64,000 bases of DNA, taken from Micrococcaceae bacterium Sec5.8. Its GTDB lineage: Bacteria; Actinomycetota; Actinomycetes; Actinomycetales; Micrococcaceae. Within the stretch, counting starts at the first letter, position 1; the number at the start of each line of letters is the position of its first letter. Below, one piece after another: positions 21,211-30,329 of this stretch. A program made the position numbers and the translations under genes. The stretch covers positions 3,038,001 to 3,102,000 of the forward strand of contig CP143429.1 of NCBI GenBank assembly GCA_039636775.1, in the 5' to 3' direction. A model generated the notes under the pieces. It saw only the letters and a program-made list of their open reading frames with translations, searched no databases and had not been told where the DNA came from.

Positions 21211-24200
21211 CTAAACCTCTTCTACGGAACTGGGCTCTGCACGAGACAGATCGATGCCCAGTTCTTCCGCAGCCGTGAAGACTGCGTCATCAGAGTCACG
21301 CATTTCAATTGTGGTTCCGTCCGTGGAAAGCACTTCCACGTTCAGGCACAGCGACTGCATTTCCTTGATCAAGACCTTGAAGGACTCAGGAACGCCCGGC
21401 TCGGGGATGTTCTCGCCCTTGACGATGGCTTCGTAGACCTTCACGCGGCCGTGGATATCATCGGACTTGATCGTGAGGAGCTCCTGAAGCGTGTAGGCGG
21501 CGCCGTAAGCTTCGAGCGCCCACACTTCCATTTCACCGAAGCGCTGGCCACCGAACTGTGCCTTACCACCCAGCGGCTGCTGCGTGATCATGGAGTACGG
21601 GCCGGTGGAGCGGGCGTGGATCTTGTCGTCCACCAGGTGGTGGAGCTTCAGGATGTACATGTAGCCGACCGAGATCGGATCCGGGAACGGCTCGCCGGAG
21701 CGGCCGTCAAACAGACGGGTCTTGCCTGAGGAGTTGATCAGGCGGACGCCGTCGCGGGTGACGTTGGTGGAATCGAGGAGACCAGTGATTTCCTCTTCGC
21801 GCGCACCATCGAAGACCGGCGTTGCAACAGTGGTCGAACCACTCTCGCGCGGCAGGTTCGGCAGCTGCTTGACCCACTCGGGCTCGCCTTCGATCTTCCA
21901 ACCGGTCTTGGCAACCCAGCCGAGGTGGGTTTCCAGGACCTGGCCGACGTTCATACGGCCCGGAACACCCAGCGGGTTCAGAACGATATCAACGGGGGTG
22001 CCGTCGGCAAGGAAGGGCATGTCCTCGATCGGAAGGATCTTGGAGATGACGCCCTTGTTGCCGTGACGGCCGGCCAGCTTGTCGCCGTCGGTGATCTTGC
22101 GCTTGGCAGCGACGTAGACGCGGACCAGCTGGTTGACGCCCGGGGGCAGCTCGTCGTCGTTGTCGCGGTCGAAGACGCGGACACCGATGACGGTGCCGGA
22201 CTCGCCGTGCGGAACCTTCAGGGAGGTGTCGCGCACTTCGCGGGACTTCTCACCGAAGATGGCGCGCAGCAGACGCTCTTCCGGGGTCAGCTCAGTCTCG
22301 CCCTTGGGCGTGACCTTGCCGACCAGGATGTCGCCGGCTTCGACTTCGGCACCGATGTGGATGATGCCGCGCTCGTCCAGGCCCGCCAGGACTTCCTCGG
22401 ACACGTTCGGGATGTCACGGGTGATTTCCTCGGCACCAAGCTTGGTGTCGCGGGCATCGATCTCGTGCTCCTCGATGTGGATGGAGGAAAGAACGTCCTC
22501 AGCCACAATCCGCTGGGACAGGATGATGGCATCCTCGAAGTTATGGCCTTCCCATGACATGAACGCCACGAGCAGGTTCTTACCGAGGGCCAGTTCGCCC
22601 TGGTCCGTTGCCGGGCCGTCGGCAATGATGCCGCCGACTTCCAGGCGCTGGCCTTCGTTCACCAGAACGCGGTTGTTGTAGCAGTTGCCCTGGTTGGAGC
22701 GGGCGAACTTGTTGATGCGGTAGTTGGTTTCCGTACCGTCATCGTTGAGCACGATCACGAGCTCGGCTGAGACCTCGGTCACCACACCGGCCTTCTTCGC
22801 GATGGTGACGTCACCGGCGTCGACTGCAGCGGCGCGCTCCATGCCGGTGCCGACGAACGGCGCCTCGGAACGAACCAGCGGCACGGCCTGGCGCTGCATG
22901 TTGGCACCCATGAGTGCGCGGTTTGCGTCGTCATGCTCGAGGAACGGGATCAGGGCCGTAGCCACAGACACCATCTGGCGCGGGGAGACGTCCATGAACT
23001 CGACGTCGGCGGCGGGAACCAGAACCGGCTCGCCTCCACCGCCGCGGGCACGGACAAGGACGGTCTCTTCGGCGAACTTCTTGTTCTCATCAAGCGGAGC
23101 GTTGGCCTGGGCAATCAGGACCTCTGCTTCGTCGTCGGCCGTGAGGTACTGGACCTCGTCGGAGACGACACCCTCGGCGACGAGCCGGTACGGGGTCTCG
23201 ATGAATCCGAACGGGTTGATGCGTCCGTAGGATGCCAGCGAACCGATCAGGCCAATGTTCGGGCCTTCAGGAGTTTCGATGGGGCACATACGGCCGTAGT
23301 GCGACGGGTGGACGTCGCGGACTTCCATGCCTGCACGGTCACGGGACAGACCGCCCGGGCCAAGCGCCGACAGGCGGCGCTTGTGGGTCAAACCCGACAG
23401 CGGGTTGTTCTGGTCCATGAACTGGGACAGCTGGGACGTTCCGAAGAACTCCTTGATCGCTGCCACAACAGGGCGGATGTTGATCAGGGTCTGCGGCGTG
23501 ATGGCCTCGACGTCCTGGGTGGTCATCCGCTCGCGGACAACGCGCTCCATCCGGGACAGGCCGGTGCGGACCTGGTTCTCGATGAGCTCGCCGACGGCGC
23601 GGATGCGGCGGTTGCCGAAGTGGTCGATGTCATCGATCTCGACGCGCAGCTCGTGGTCCTGGCCGTCGCGCTTTCCGGTGAGGGTCTTCTCACCGGCGTG
23701 CAGGGCAACGAGGAACTTGATCATGGCGACGATGTCTTCAACGTGCAGGACAGACGCTTCCTTGTCACCAAGGGAGCGGTCGATGCCGAGCTTGCGGTTG
23801 ATCTTGTAACGGCCAACCTTGGCCAGATCGTAGCGCTTGGAGTTGAAGTACAGGTTGTCCAGCAGGGACTGGGCAGCCTCGACCGTGGGCGGCTCGCCCG
23901 GTCGCAGCTTCCGGTAGATATCCAGCAAGGCGTCTTCGCGGGTCTCGGTGGCGTCCTTCTCCAGCGTGGCGCGCATGGAGTCGTACTGGCCGAACTCTTC
24001 GAGAATCTGGCCTTCGGTCCAGCCGAGGGCCTTCAGCAGCACCGTGACGGACTGCTTGCGCTTCCGGTCGAGGCGGACGCCGACCTGGTCGCGCTTGTCG
24101 ATTTCGAGTTCGAACCAGGCGCCGCGGGACGGGATGATCTTCGCGGTGAAGATGTCCTTGTCGCTGGTCTTGTCGGCGGTGCGCTCGAAATAGGCGCCCG

Positions 24201-24729
24201 GGGAGCGGACCAACTGTGAGACGACGACACGCTCGGTGCCGTTGACCACGAACGTGCCCTTCTCGGTCATCAGCGGGAAGTCACCCATGAACACGGTCTG
24301 CTGCTTGATTTCGCCCGTGTTGTTGTTCATGAATTCGGCCTTGACGTACAGCGGAGCCGAGTACGTAGCGTCCCGGTCCTTGCACTCAGCCATGGTGTAC
24401 TTCGGATCAGCGAACTCCGGCTCCGAGAAGCTCAGGGACATGGTGCCCTGGAAATCCTCGATCGGGGAGATCTCTTCGAAGATGTCGGACAGACCCGAGG
24501 AGGTGGCGACGCTGAGGTCGCCTTCTTCGACGGCCTTGGCTACGCGGGCCTGCCAGCGTTCGTTTCCGACCAGCCAGTCAAAGCTGTCCGTTTGCAGGGC
24601 AAGCAGATTCGGAACGTCAAGAGGTTCGTGAATCTTTGCGAATGAGAGCCGGCGGGTTGCACCGTCGGTGCTGTCGGCGTTGATAGCGGTTGCAGCGTTG
24701 TTTACATTAGAGGTGCTCGAGGCGACCAA
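21211..24729 (-). CDS. rpoB: RNA polymerase beta subunit
   Basis: Core polymerase subunit forming the DNA/RNA channel and the rifampicin pocket. The best start is a TTG at 24727-24729 ([13 protein letters not shown]), with GGAAGGA six bases upstream; this gives 1,172 residues. A GTG five codons earlier would place the start codon next to the Shine-Dalgarno sequence itself. The rifampicin cluster reads [20 protein letters not shown] followed by [11 protein letters not shown], with the Asp, His and Ser that are usually mutated in resistance all present, so it looks sensitive. Co-transcribed with rpoC. Confidence 0.97.
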   Translation of the reverse strand: MVASSTSNVNNAATAINADSTDGATRRLSFAKIHEPLDVPNLLALQTDSFDWLVGNERWQARVAKAVEEGDLSVATSSGLSDIFEEISPIEDFQGTMSLSFSEPEFADPKYTMAECKDRDATYSAPLYVKAEFMNNNTGEIKQQTVFMGDFPLMTEKGTFVVNGTERVVVSQLVRSPGAYFERTADKTSDKDIFTAKIIPSRGAWFELEIDKRDQVGVRLDRKRKQSVTVLLKALGWTEGQILEEFGQYDSMRATLEKDATETREDALLDIYRKLRPGEPPTVEAAQSLLDNLYFNSKRYDLAKVGRYKINRKLGIDRSLGDKEASVLHVEDIVAMIKFLVALHAGEKTLTGKRDGQDHELRVEIDDIDHFGNRRIRAVGELIENQVRTGLSRMERVVRERMTTQDVEAITPQTLINIRPVVAAIKEFFGTSQLSQFMDQNNPLSGLTHKRRLSALGPGGLSRDRAGMEVRDVHPSHYGRMCPIETPEGPNIGLIGSLASYGRINPFGFIETPYRLVAEGVVSDEVQYLTADDEAEVLIAQANAPLDENKKFAEETVLVRARGGGGEPVLVPAADVEFMDVSPRQMVSVATALIPFLEHDDANRALMGANMQRQAVPLVRSEAPFVGTGMERAAAVDAGDVTIAKKAGVVTEVSAELVIVLNDDGTETNYRINKFARSNQGNCYNNRVLVNEGQRLEVGGIIADGPATDQGELALGKNLLVAFMSWEGHNFEDAIILSQRIVAEDVLSSIHIEEHEIDARDTKLGAEEITRDIPNVSEEVLAGLDERGIIHIGAEVEAGDILVGKVTPKGETELTPEERLLRAIFGEKSREVRDTSLKVPHGESGTVIGVRVFDRDNDDELPPGVNQLVRVYVAAKRKITDGDKLAGRHGNKGVISKILPIEDMPFLADGTPVDIVLNPLGVPGRMNVGQVLETHLGWVAKTGWKIEGEPEWVKQLPNLPRESGSTTVATPVFDGAREEEITGLLDSTNVTRDGVRLINSSGKTRLFDGRSGEPFPDPISVGYMYILKLHHLVDDKIHARSTGPYSMITQQPLGGKAQFGGQRFGEMEVWALEAYGAAYTLQELLTIKSDDIHGRVKVYEAIVKGENIPEPGVPESFKVLIKEMQSLCLNVEVLSTDGTTIEMRDSDDAVFTAAEELGIDLSRAEPSSVEEV

Positions 24730-25141
24730 GAGGGATCCTTCCACAGACCTTCAGGCGTTGTCAGATCTCCCCCGTTATGCACCCTGCGGAGTGACTCCGC
24801 AGTGCTACCAATCCGGTTCCGCTATATGACCCGGGACCCGCGCTGGCCATGGGTGGTGCACGTTGTAGACGGCACATTGATGGCGCAGCTGCCAGGCTAA
24901 GCCCACCGCTATATGAAGGCTGAAGGTAAACAGGGAAGACGCAAATATCTACGATACGGCAAAGCAACCTACTTGTCTACCCCACTTCGCGCGGGATTGC
25001 AAGCACACTCCCCCGCCCCCGATCCCCGCCCCATTCCGGCCGCGGCCCGGCTGCGGCTCTCTGCCGGCAACAGGACAATGGCCCGGCCACTGGCATCGCG
25101 ATAGCCTTGCTGTACATCGTTCACGATTGGAAGAGAAAACC
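24730..25141. other. Divergent upstream region of rpoB and the thiolase gene
   Basis: A 412-bp gap with no gene. It holds the rpoBC promoter and leader on the minus strand and the thiolase promoter on the plus strand. An AT-rich stretch at about 24905-24980 is the likeliest promoter zone. A strong small hairpin lies 55 bp upstream of the rpoB start (listed separately). Confidence 0.45.
24784..24802 (-). promoter_or_regulatory. Hairpin in the rpoB leader
   Basis: Perfect 8-bp inverted repeat CTGCGGAG/CTCCGCAG with a 3-nt loop, extendable by GCA/TGC across a small bulge. No T-tract follows, so it is not a terminator. It may be a protein- or RNA-based control element or an RNA-stabilising structure in the 5' UTR. 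Confidence 0.45.
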
Positions 25142-26341
25142 ATGAGCAACTCTGCAGACAACAATGATGTTGTCATCCTCGCCGCCGCACGCACTCCCCA
25201 GGGACGCCTCAACGGTCAGCTTGCGAGCTTCACCGCCGTGGAACTCGGCTCCCACGCGATTCGAGCGGCCCTGGCTGCAGGTGGAGTGAAGGCCGAGCAG
25301 GTGGACTCGGTGATCATGGGCCAGGTGCTGCAGGCCGGCGCCGGCCAGAATCCCGCCCGCCAGAGCGCCATCGGCGCCGGGATCGGCTGGAACGTCCCGA
25401 CGCTGACCATCAACAAGGTCTGCCTGTCCGGCTTGACCGCCGTGATCGATGCGGCCCGCATGATCCGCAGCGGTGATGCCACCGTCGTGGTCGCCGGCGG
25501 CCAGGAATCCATGACCCGAGCTCCGCACCTCCTCCCTGGATCACGGCAGGGCTGGACCTACGGGTCCATCCAGGCCCTCGACGCCGCCGCCCACGACGGA
25601 CTGACCGACGCCTTCGACGGGCAGTCCATGGGCCTGTCCACCGAGGCAAAGAACCTGACGCTGGGCATTGACCGGACCTCCCAGGACGAGGTGGCAGCAG
25701 CGTCCCACCAGCGCGCCGCCCGGGCCGCCAAGGACGGCGTTTTCGACGGCGAAATTGCTCCGATCAGCGTGAAGCAGCGCAAAGGCGAGCCCATTGTGCT
25801 GTCCGCGGATGAGGGCATCAGGCCGGACACGACCGTGAACTCGTTGGCGGGCCTGCGGGCGGCGTTCGTCACGGACGGCACCATCACCGCCGGCAATTCC
25901 TCTCCCCTGTCCGACGGCGCCTCCGCCCTGGTGCTGTCCTCCCGGAAATTCGCCGAGGACAACGGCCTTGAGTACCTGGCCGTCGTCGGCAAGCCCGGGC
26001 AGGTGGCCGGCCCGGACAACTCCCTGCACTCCCAGCCCTCCAACGCCATCAAGAGCGCCCTGGACAAAGCCGGCTGGTCCGCCACGGATCTGGACTTCAT
26101 CGAAATCAACGAGGCCTTTGGGTCCGTCGCCGTGCAGTCACTCAAGGACCTCGCCTACCCGCTTGAGCAGTGCAACATCCACGGCGGCGCCATCGCCATG
26201 GGCCACCCGATCGGCGCCTCCGGTGCCCGGCTGGCCCTGCATGCAGCGCACGAACTGAAACGGCGCGGCGCTGGCAAGGCTGCTGTGTCCCTTTGCGGCG
26301 GCGGCGGCCAAGGCGAAGCGCTCCTGCTGTTCCGCGACTGA
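25142..26341 (+). CDS. Acetyl-CoA C-acetyltransferase (thiolase)
   Basis: Thiolase II-type enzyme that condenses two acetyl-CoA to acetoacetyl-CoA or cleaves 3-ketoacyl-CoA. The start ATG (MSNSADNNDVVILAAARTPQ) has GGAAGAG upstream; the frame extends 5 codons earlier without a better site. Of 399 residues, the acyl-accepting Cys is at about 94 (KVCLSGL), the His lies in GHPIGASG and the C-terminal catalytic Cys in SLCGGGGQG. A YbaK-like gene begins just 5 bp after its stop. Biosynthetic (polyhydroxybutyrate, isoprenoid) and degradative roles cannot be separated here. Confidence 0.93.
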   Translation: MSNSADNNDVVILAAARTPQGRLNGQLASFTAVELGSHAIRAALAAGGVKAEQVDSVIMGQVLQAGAGQNPARQSAIGAGIGWNVPTLTINKVCLSGLTAVIDAARMIRSGDATVVVAGGQESMTRAPHLLPGSRQGWTYGSIQALDAAAHDGLTDAFDGQSMGLSTEAKNLTLGIDRTSQDEVAAASHQRAARAAKDGVFDGEIAPISVKQRKGEPIVLSADEGIRPDTTVNSLAGLRAAFVTDGTITAGNSSPLSDGASALVLSSRKFAEDNGLEYLAVVGKPGQVAGPDNSLHSQPSNAIKSALDKAGWSATDLDFIEINEAFGSVAVQSLKDLAYPLEQCNIHGGAIAMGHPIGASGARLALHAAHELKRRGAGKAAVSLCGGGGQGEALLLFRD

Positions 26342-26371
26342 TCCCCATGACGGGCCCCGCCGTGCCTGACG

Positions 26372-26905
26372 GTGCCGTTCCGGACGGTGCCGTGGCTGAC
26401 CACGCAGGGGCGGCCAGCGGTCCCGGCGGCTCCGGCCGGGAACGGCCGGGAACGGTTTCTGGCGGACGCCGCTGCCCGCGGCGTGGACGTTCAGCTCGTG
26501 GAGCGTCCCGCCGCCAGCAGCCTCGTGGAAGCGGCCCGGATACTCGGAATCCGAGAGGAAGATATCGTGAAGTCCCTTGTGGTCAAGCGCAAGGACGGCA
26601 GGTTCCTCTTCGCCCTCATCCCGGGCGGCCGGCAGATTTCCTGGCCCAAGCTCCGTGCCCTGGTCGGCGTGAACAAGCTGTCACTTCCGGCGGCGGAGGT
26701 CGCCCTGGAAGCGACCGGCTACGAGCGCGGCTCCATCACACCGCTTGGAAGTACCGGTGCCTGGCCGGTTTACGCGGACCGGAGCATCGCCGGGCGCAGG
26801 ATCTCCCTGGGCGCGGGCGACCACGGTTACAGCGCCTTCGTGGACGCAGACGCCCTGACCGCCGCCCTCGACGCCGTCGTCGCGGACATCTCCGAACCGG
26901 GCTAG
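26372..26905 (+). CDS. YbaK/ProX-type aminoacyl-tRNA deacylase, start uncertain
   Basis: Members of this family clear mischarged tRNA (for example Cys-tRNA-Pro). The conserved core begins at RERFLADAAARGVDVQLVE, contains the family lysine in EDIVKSLVVKRKDGRFLFAL, the glycine-rich PGGRQISWPKL loop and GSITPLGSTGAWPVYAD. The only in-frame start is a GTG at 26372, with no good ribosome binding site. An ATG at 26347, five bases after the thiolase stop and thus ideally coupled, is in another frame. The two frames are joined if one copy of a 10-bp tandem duplication (26434-26453) is removed. So the gene may be translated poorly or from an internal start in this strain. Confidence 0.7.
   Translation: MPFRTVPWLTTQGRPAVPAAPAGNGRERFLADAAARGVDVQLVERPAASSLVEAARILGIREEDIVKSLVVKRKDGRFLFALIPGGRQISWPKLRALVGVNKLSLPAAEVALEATGYERGSITPLGSTGAWPVYADRSIAGRRISLGAGDHGYSAFVDADALTAALDAVVADISEPG
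26434..26453 (+). repeat. 10-bp tandem duplication at the 5' end of the ybaK-like gene
   Basis: GGCCGGGAAC occurs twice head to tail (26434-26443, 26444-26453). Ten bases is not a multiple of three, so the duplication changes the reading frame. Removing one copy links the ATG at 26347 to the conserved YbaK reading frame. Confidence 0.9.
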
Positions 26906-26921
26906 ACGGGACTTAGCCCGG
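26897..26921. terminator. Hairpin between convergent ybaK and 5'-nucleotidase genes
   Basis: CCGGGCTA and TAGCCCGG form a perfect 8-bp stem with a 9-nt loop that covers the ybaK stop codon. The T-run expected of an intrinsic terminator is missing, so the role is uncertain. Confidence 0.35.
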
Positions 26922-26936
26922 CCGGGTTAAATCCCG

Positions 26937-28769
26937 CTACGGGGTGATGGTGAGGGCCGCTCCGTTGACCGTGAGCCGCCAGTTGGCCTGGCTAAAGACG
27001 GCCACATCCAGTGTGCCGCGGTCCACAACGAAGTCGATGATCCGCTGCCGGATTTCCTGCTGGCTGTTGGAGAGCACCGGAGCCGTCTTCACGGCCGGGA
27101 AGTTGCCGCCGCCGCTCTGCCGGTAGTTGTTGATGGCCAGGGCGAATTCCTGGTCCATCCGGAGGGCCCCGGTGCCGTAGGTCAGCCCGGTGATGCGCTG
27201 CCCCACTGGCTTAGCGAGGTCGATCTCGTAGTTCAACGGTGCGTCGAGGCCGTAGACGACGTCGTAGTTGTAATCCGGTGTCCCTCCCGGTGCTGCGGCG
27301 GTGACCGCGTTGGTGACATCAGCAGCGCGGGCCGTTGTGGTGGTGACCGGTTGGAAGAACTGCGCGGACCATTCCAGGTAATCCTTGACCTGGGCGCCAG
27401 TGACCTTGATGGAGAGCAACGTGTTGTCGAAAATATACAGTCCGGCGACGTCCCGTATGGTCAGCGGCCCGGCCTTGACGTCCACGGAGCGGGAAAAGGC
27501 CGCAGCAATGGAGAGCACCGGGAGGTCGGCGGCCGGCCCGTTGGCAAGCTCGGCCTTGATGGTGATCGCCTGGACATAGTTAATCGCGTCGATGGCCGCG
27601 GAGTCCTCCCAACAGGCCGTAGCCGTAGTGAGCGGAGCAGTGGACGTTCCGATGACCTCGTTGACGTACTTCACGGTGGCCTCGTGGCCGGACCGGACGG
27701 CACGCACGACGGCGGGGTCAGCATCGACCGTTTTGGCGTCCAGCAGGTGCGAGTGTGCCGCGGTCACCGTCCACTGCCCCTTGTCCTTGGCTAGCTCCAA
27801 ATCCATGACAGAGACCCGCATGCCCCACTTGAGCGGTTCGGTCAGGAGGACCTGCTTGCCGGAGGATTTGTTGGTGACGAAGCGTTCCGGGATCTCCAGA
27901 TGGGCGTGGCCGACCAGGATGGCATCGATGCCGGGAACCTCTTCAGCGAGCTGCGTGGAGGCGTTCTCCGGGAACGGCAGGGCATCCCCGTACGAGGAGC
28001 CCGGAGTTGCGCCCGAGTGGCTCGTGACAATGACGACGTCGGCGCCCGCCGCCTTAAGCTGCGGGATAACGGTCCTGGCCTCCTCCACGATGCCGTTGAA
28101 GTCCAGCTTTCCCTGGACATTGTCACGGTCCCAGAGCGCGCACCCGGGGGTAACGAAGCCGACCAAGCCCACGGTCAGCCAGCCGTTGTCCGTCTTCACG
28201 CGTTTGAGGACGTAGGGCGTGAAAGCACGCTGGCCGGTGCCGGCGTCGTGGACATTGGCGGCCAGCAGCGGGAAGTCGAGCTGCCGTTCCCAGGTCCGCA
28301 GCAGCGGGATGCCATAGTTGAATTCGTGGTTGCCGAGGCCGGCGGCGTCGTAGCCCACGGCGTTCATGGCCAGGGCCATGGGGTGCGTCACCGTCGCGGA
28401 AATGGGGCGGATTTTGGCGAAGTAGTAGGCCAGGGGCGTTCCCTGGATGGTGTCGCCGGCGTCGATGGTGAGTGTTTTCGCGGCTCCACGTTCGGTCCGC
28501 ATCGCTTTGATCAGGGTGGATGCCTGCGCAATGCCGATCTTGTTTCCCGCGGTATCGGCGTACGGCAGGTTCTTGAAGTAATCCCAGTTGAAGACATTAT
28601 TGTGCAGGTCGGTGGTGCCCAGCACGGTCAGCGTGAACCGCTTCCGGGCTGATGCAGGGCCGGCTTGGGCGGCCGGGGCTCCGGCCAGCGTCGCGGCGGC
28701 AGTGCCGCCACCCACGAGGGCCGCGGCAAGCATGGCGCGGCGGGAGAGCGAGGGGTTGGCGTCGGTCAT
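26937..28769 (-). CDS. Tat-exported 5'-nucleotidase / 2',3'-cyclic nucleotide phosphodiesterase
   Basis: Extracytoplasmic metallophosphatase that releases phosphate from nucleotides. Residues 1-36 form a twin-arginine signal (SRRAML, hydrophobic core, AQA cleavage site). The metallophosphatase domain has TDLHNN, GNHEFNYG and GHAHLE, all metal ligands; the C-terminal 5'-nucleotidase domain supplies substrate residues (GLDAPLNYEIDLAKPVGQR). At 610 residues it is full length. The start ATG has GAGGAG upstream. There is no cell-wall sorting motif, so the product is likely secreted or loosely bound. It is separated from rplL by a terminator. Confidence 0.92.
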   Translation of the reverse strand: MTDANPSLSRRAMLAAALVGGGTAAATLAGAPAAQAGPASARKRFTLTVLGTTDLHNNVFNWDYFKNLPYADTAGNKIGIAQASTLIKAMRTERGAAKTLTIDAGDTIQGTPLAYYFAKIRPISATVTHPMALAMNAVGYDAAGLGNHEFNYGIPLLRTWERQLDFPLLAANVHDAGTGQRAFTPYVLKRVKTDNGWLTVGLVGFVTPGCALWDRDNVQGKLDFNGIVEEARTVIPQLKAAGADVVIVTSHSGATPGSSYGDALPFPENASTQLAEEVPGIDAILVGHAHLEIPERFVTNKSSGKQVLLTEPLKWGMRVSVMDLELAKDKGQWTVTAAHSHLLDAKTVDADPAVVRAVRSGHEATVKYVNEVIGTSTAPLTTATACWEDSAAIDAINYVQAITIKAELANGPAADLPVLSIAAAFSRSVDVKAGPLTIRDVAGLYIFDNTLLSIKVTGAQVKDYLEWSAQFFQPVTTTTARAADVTNAVTAAAPGGTPDYNYDVVYGLDAPLNYEIDLAKPVGQRITGLTYGTGALRMDQEFALAINNYRQSGGGNFPAVKTAPVLSNSQQEIRQRIIDFVVDRGTLDVAVFSQANWRLTVNGAALTITP

Positions 28770-28895
28770 TTGTGTGAGCTCCTCAACGGTGGCGGCCTGT
28801 CGGCACGAAGCCTCAGTCTAGGCGCGCGCCTGCGCGGGAGAACAGAGAGCCAACGGTCTTTTCTAGAATTTCATGTGCCGTTGGTTCGCCCGAAA

Positions 28896-28933
28896 CGCAG
28901 GAAACCCCGCCCACCGGAGTGGACGGGGTTTCC
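28896..28933 (-). terminator. Intrinsic terminator after rplL
   Basis: Stem of 15 bp with one G-U pair (28900-28914 with 28919-28933, CGGA loop in plus orientation). The minus-strand transcript ends in GGGGTTTCC. It follows the rplL stop by 50 bp. Confidence 0.85.
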
Positions 28934-28983
28934 CGGAGCGGAACGGGAACTGAAGGTTCCCGGACAGTTCCGGAAGCGGTGAG

Positions 28984-29358
28984 TTACTTGAGGGTAACGC
29001 GTGCGCCGGCTTCTTCGAGCTGTGCAACAGCCTTCTCGGCAGCTTCCTTGGTGACACCTTCGAGGACGGCCTTCGGAGCGCTGTCAACAACGTCCTTAGC
29101 TTCCTTCAGACCCAGGGAAGTGATGGCACGAACTTCCTTGATGACTGCAATCTTCTTGTCGCCCGGGTGCTCCAGGATGACGTCGAATGCGGTCTGCTCT
29201 TCTTCTTCTGCAGCGGCACCGGCAGCGGGGCCAGCAACAGCAACAGCAGCAGCAGTAACTTCGAAGGTCTCTTCGAAGAGCTTTACGAACTCAGAGAGTT
29301 CGATGATGGTCAGTTCCTTGAAAGCTTCAATGAGCTCTTCGTTGGTGAGCTTCGCCAT
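28984..29358 (-). CDS. rplL: 50S ribosomal protein L7/L12
   Basis: Stalk protein, present in several copies, that recruits translational GTPases. Its 124 residues comprise the N-terminal dimerisation helices ([21 protein letters not shown]), an Ala/Gly hinge ([13 protein letters not shown]) and the C-terminal domain ([19 protein letters not shown]) that contacts EF-G and EF-Tu. Downstream of rplJ by 73 bp. Confidence 0.98.
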   Translation of the reverse strand: MAKLTNEELIEAFKELTIIELSEFVKLFEETFEVTAAAVAVAGPAAGAAAEEEEQTAFDVILEHPGDKKIAVIKEVRAITSLGLKEAKDVVDSAPKAVLEGVTKEAAEKAVAQLEEAGARVTLK

Positions 29359-29431
29359 GGTGTGGCGTCCTTCCTATAGTGGTGCTCGGCGGCCGGAGCC
29401 GTGCCCTCGCACCGGAGTCTGGTTTAGAGAG

Positions 29432-30019
29432 TTAGTTCTCTTCGGGGGCTGCGGCGTCAGCCGGAGCTTCAACTGCTGCATCGGCGGCCGGGGCTTCTTC
29501 AGCGGCGGGCGCTTCGGCTTCAGCCGGTGCGCCGTTCTCTTCTTCAAGCTTGAGGCGCAGTGCGTCGATGATGCGAACAGCGGCGGCAGCAGGAGCCTTG
29601 AGGATGCCTGCAACCTTGGCGAGCTGCAGCTCGCGGGACTCGAGTGCTGCCAGGGCAGCAACTTCGCTGGCGTTCAGAGCCTTGCCCTCGAAGTAACCGG
29701 TCTTGATAACCAGCTGCTTGTTGGTCTTGGCAAAATCCGTCAGGCTCTTGGCAGCGGCAACTGCGTCACCCTTGATGAACGCGATTGCAGTGGGGCCGGC
29801 GAGCTGGCCGTCGAATGCTTCGACACCAGCTTCCTTGGCTGCAATGGCGGTCAGGGTGTTCTTGACGACCGAGAACTTGGTGTCCTGGCCGAGCGAGACA
29901 CGCAGCTGCTTGAGCTGTGCAACGGTGAGCCCACGGTATTCGGTCAGGACAGCGGCGTTCGATTCCTTGAAATCGTTAGTGATCTCAGCTACTGCTGAAA
30001 CCTTGCTAGGCGTTGCCAT
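29432..30019 (-). CDS. rplJ: 50S ribosomal protein L10
   Basis: L10 anchors L7/L12 dimers on 23S rRNA and in many bacteria represses its own leader. The ATG at 30017-30019 (MATPSKVSAVAEI) has an AAGGAGG site and gives 195 residues; the open frame continues 36 codons upstream without resembling L10. The C-terminal L12-binding helix is followed by an Ala/Glu/Pro-rich tail of about 30 residues. Confidence 0.97.
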   Translation of the reverse strand: MATPSKVSAVAEITNDFKESNAAVLTEYRGLTVAQLKQLRVSLGQDTKFSVVKNTLTAIAAKEAGVEAFDGQLAGPTAIAFIKGDAVAAAKSLTDFAKTNKQLVIKTGYFEGKALNASEVAALAALESRELQLAKVAGILKAPAAAAVRIIDALRLKLEEENGAPAEAEAPAAEEAPAADAAVEAPADAAAPEEN

Positions 30020-30273
30020 AACCCTCCTTCCGGGGATAGTGCCGGTGAGTCCCGGTCCCCGCTCAAAAGAGCTAAAAACTAAAAACGCCCCGCGCAGATG
30101 CACGGGGCTTGTCTCGACGCAGTCCATGACTGCGGAGCTTTGCTTCGTTCACCTGCGCCGGCCGCCCTCTGTTCAGGGTCCTTCGTCTGGAGATCCACTG
30201 GCCCTCCCGGCGCGACTGCAGAAGTGAGCCTTGCCTGGGAGAGTGAATTTCCAACAACCGACGGTCTTTGGTT
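30020..30273 (-). ncRNA. rplJL leader (L10-leader-like)
   Basis: About 250 nt between the candidate promoter and rplJ contain no gene. In bacteria this leader binds the L10-L12 complex. Here it includes a strong terminator-like hairpin just upstream of the ribosome binding site. The L10-binding fold itself was not modelled. Confidence 0.5.
30074..30108 (-). terminator. Attenuator-like terminator in the rplJL leader
   Basis: The minus-strand RNA can form a 9-bp stem (GCCCCGTGC/GCGCGGGGC, one G-U pair, ATCT loop) followed directly by GTTTTTAGTTTTTAG. It lies between the presumed promoter and rplJ, where a constitutive terminator would shut off the ribosomal stalk genes, so it is best read as a regulated attenuator. 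Confidence 0.75.
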
Positions 30274-30278
30274 CACCC

Positions 30279-30308
30279 AGCCTACGCGAATCGGGGCGGG
30301 TGTTCCAA
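30279..30308 (-). promoter_or_regulatory. Candidate rplJL promoter
   Basis: TAGGCT (30279-30284) and TTGGAA (30303-30308) on the minus strand with an 18-bp spacer, just past the end of the GNAT gene. Confidence 0.45.
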
Positions 30309-30329
30309 ATCGGACCCCGGGTGCCCCGT

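Noticed and set aside
19705..21729. Plus-strand open frame of 674 codons
   Set aside because: Exact antisense of rpoC and the end of rpoB; no ribosome site and codon use mirrors the real genes.
21211..24729. Possible rifampicin-resistance change in rpoB
   Set aside because: The hot-spot residues Asp, His and Ser match the sensitive form; other differences are normal for actinobacteria.
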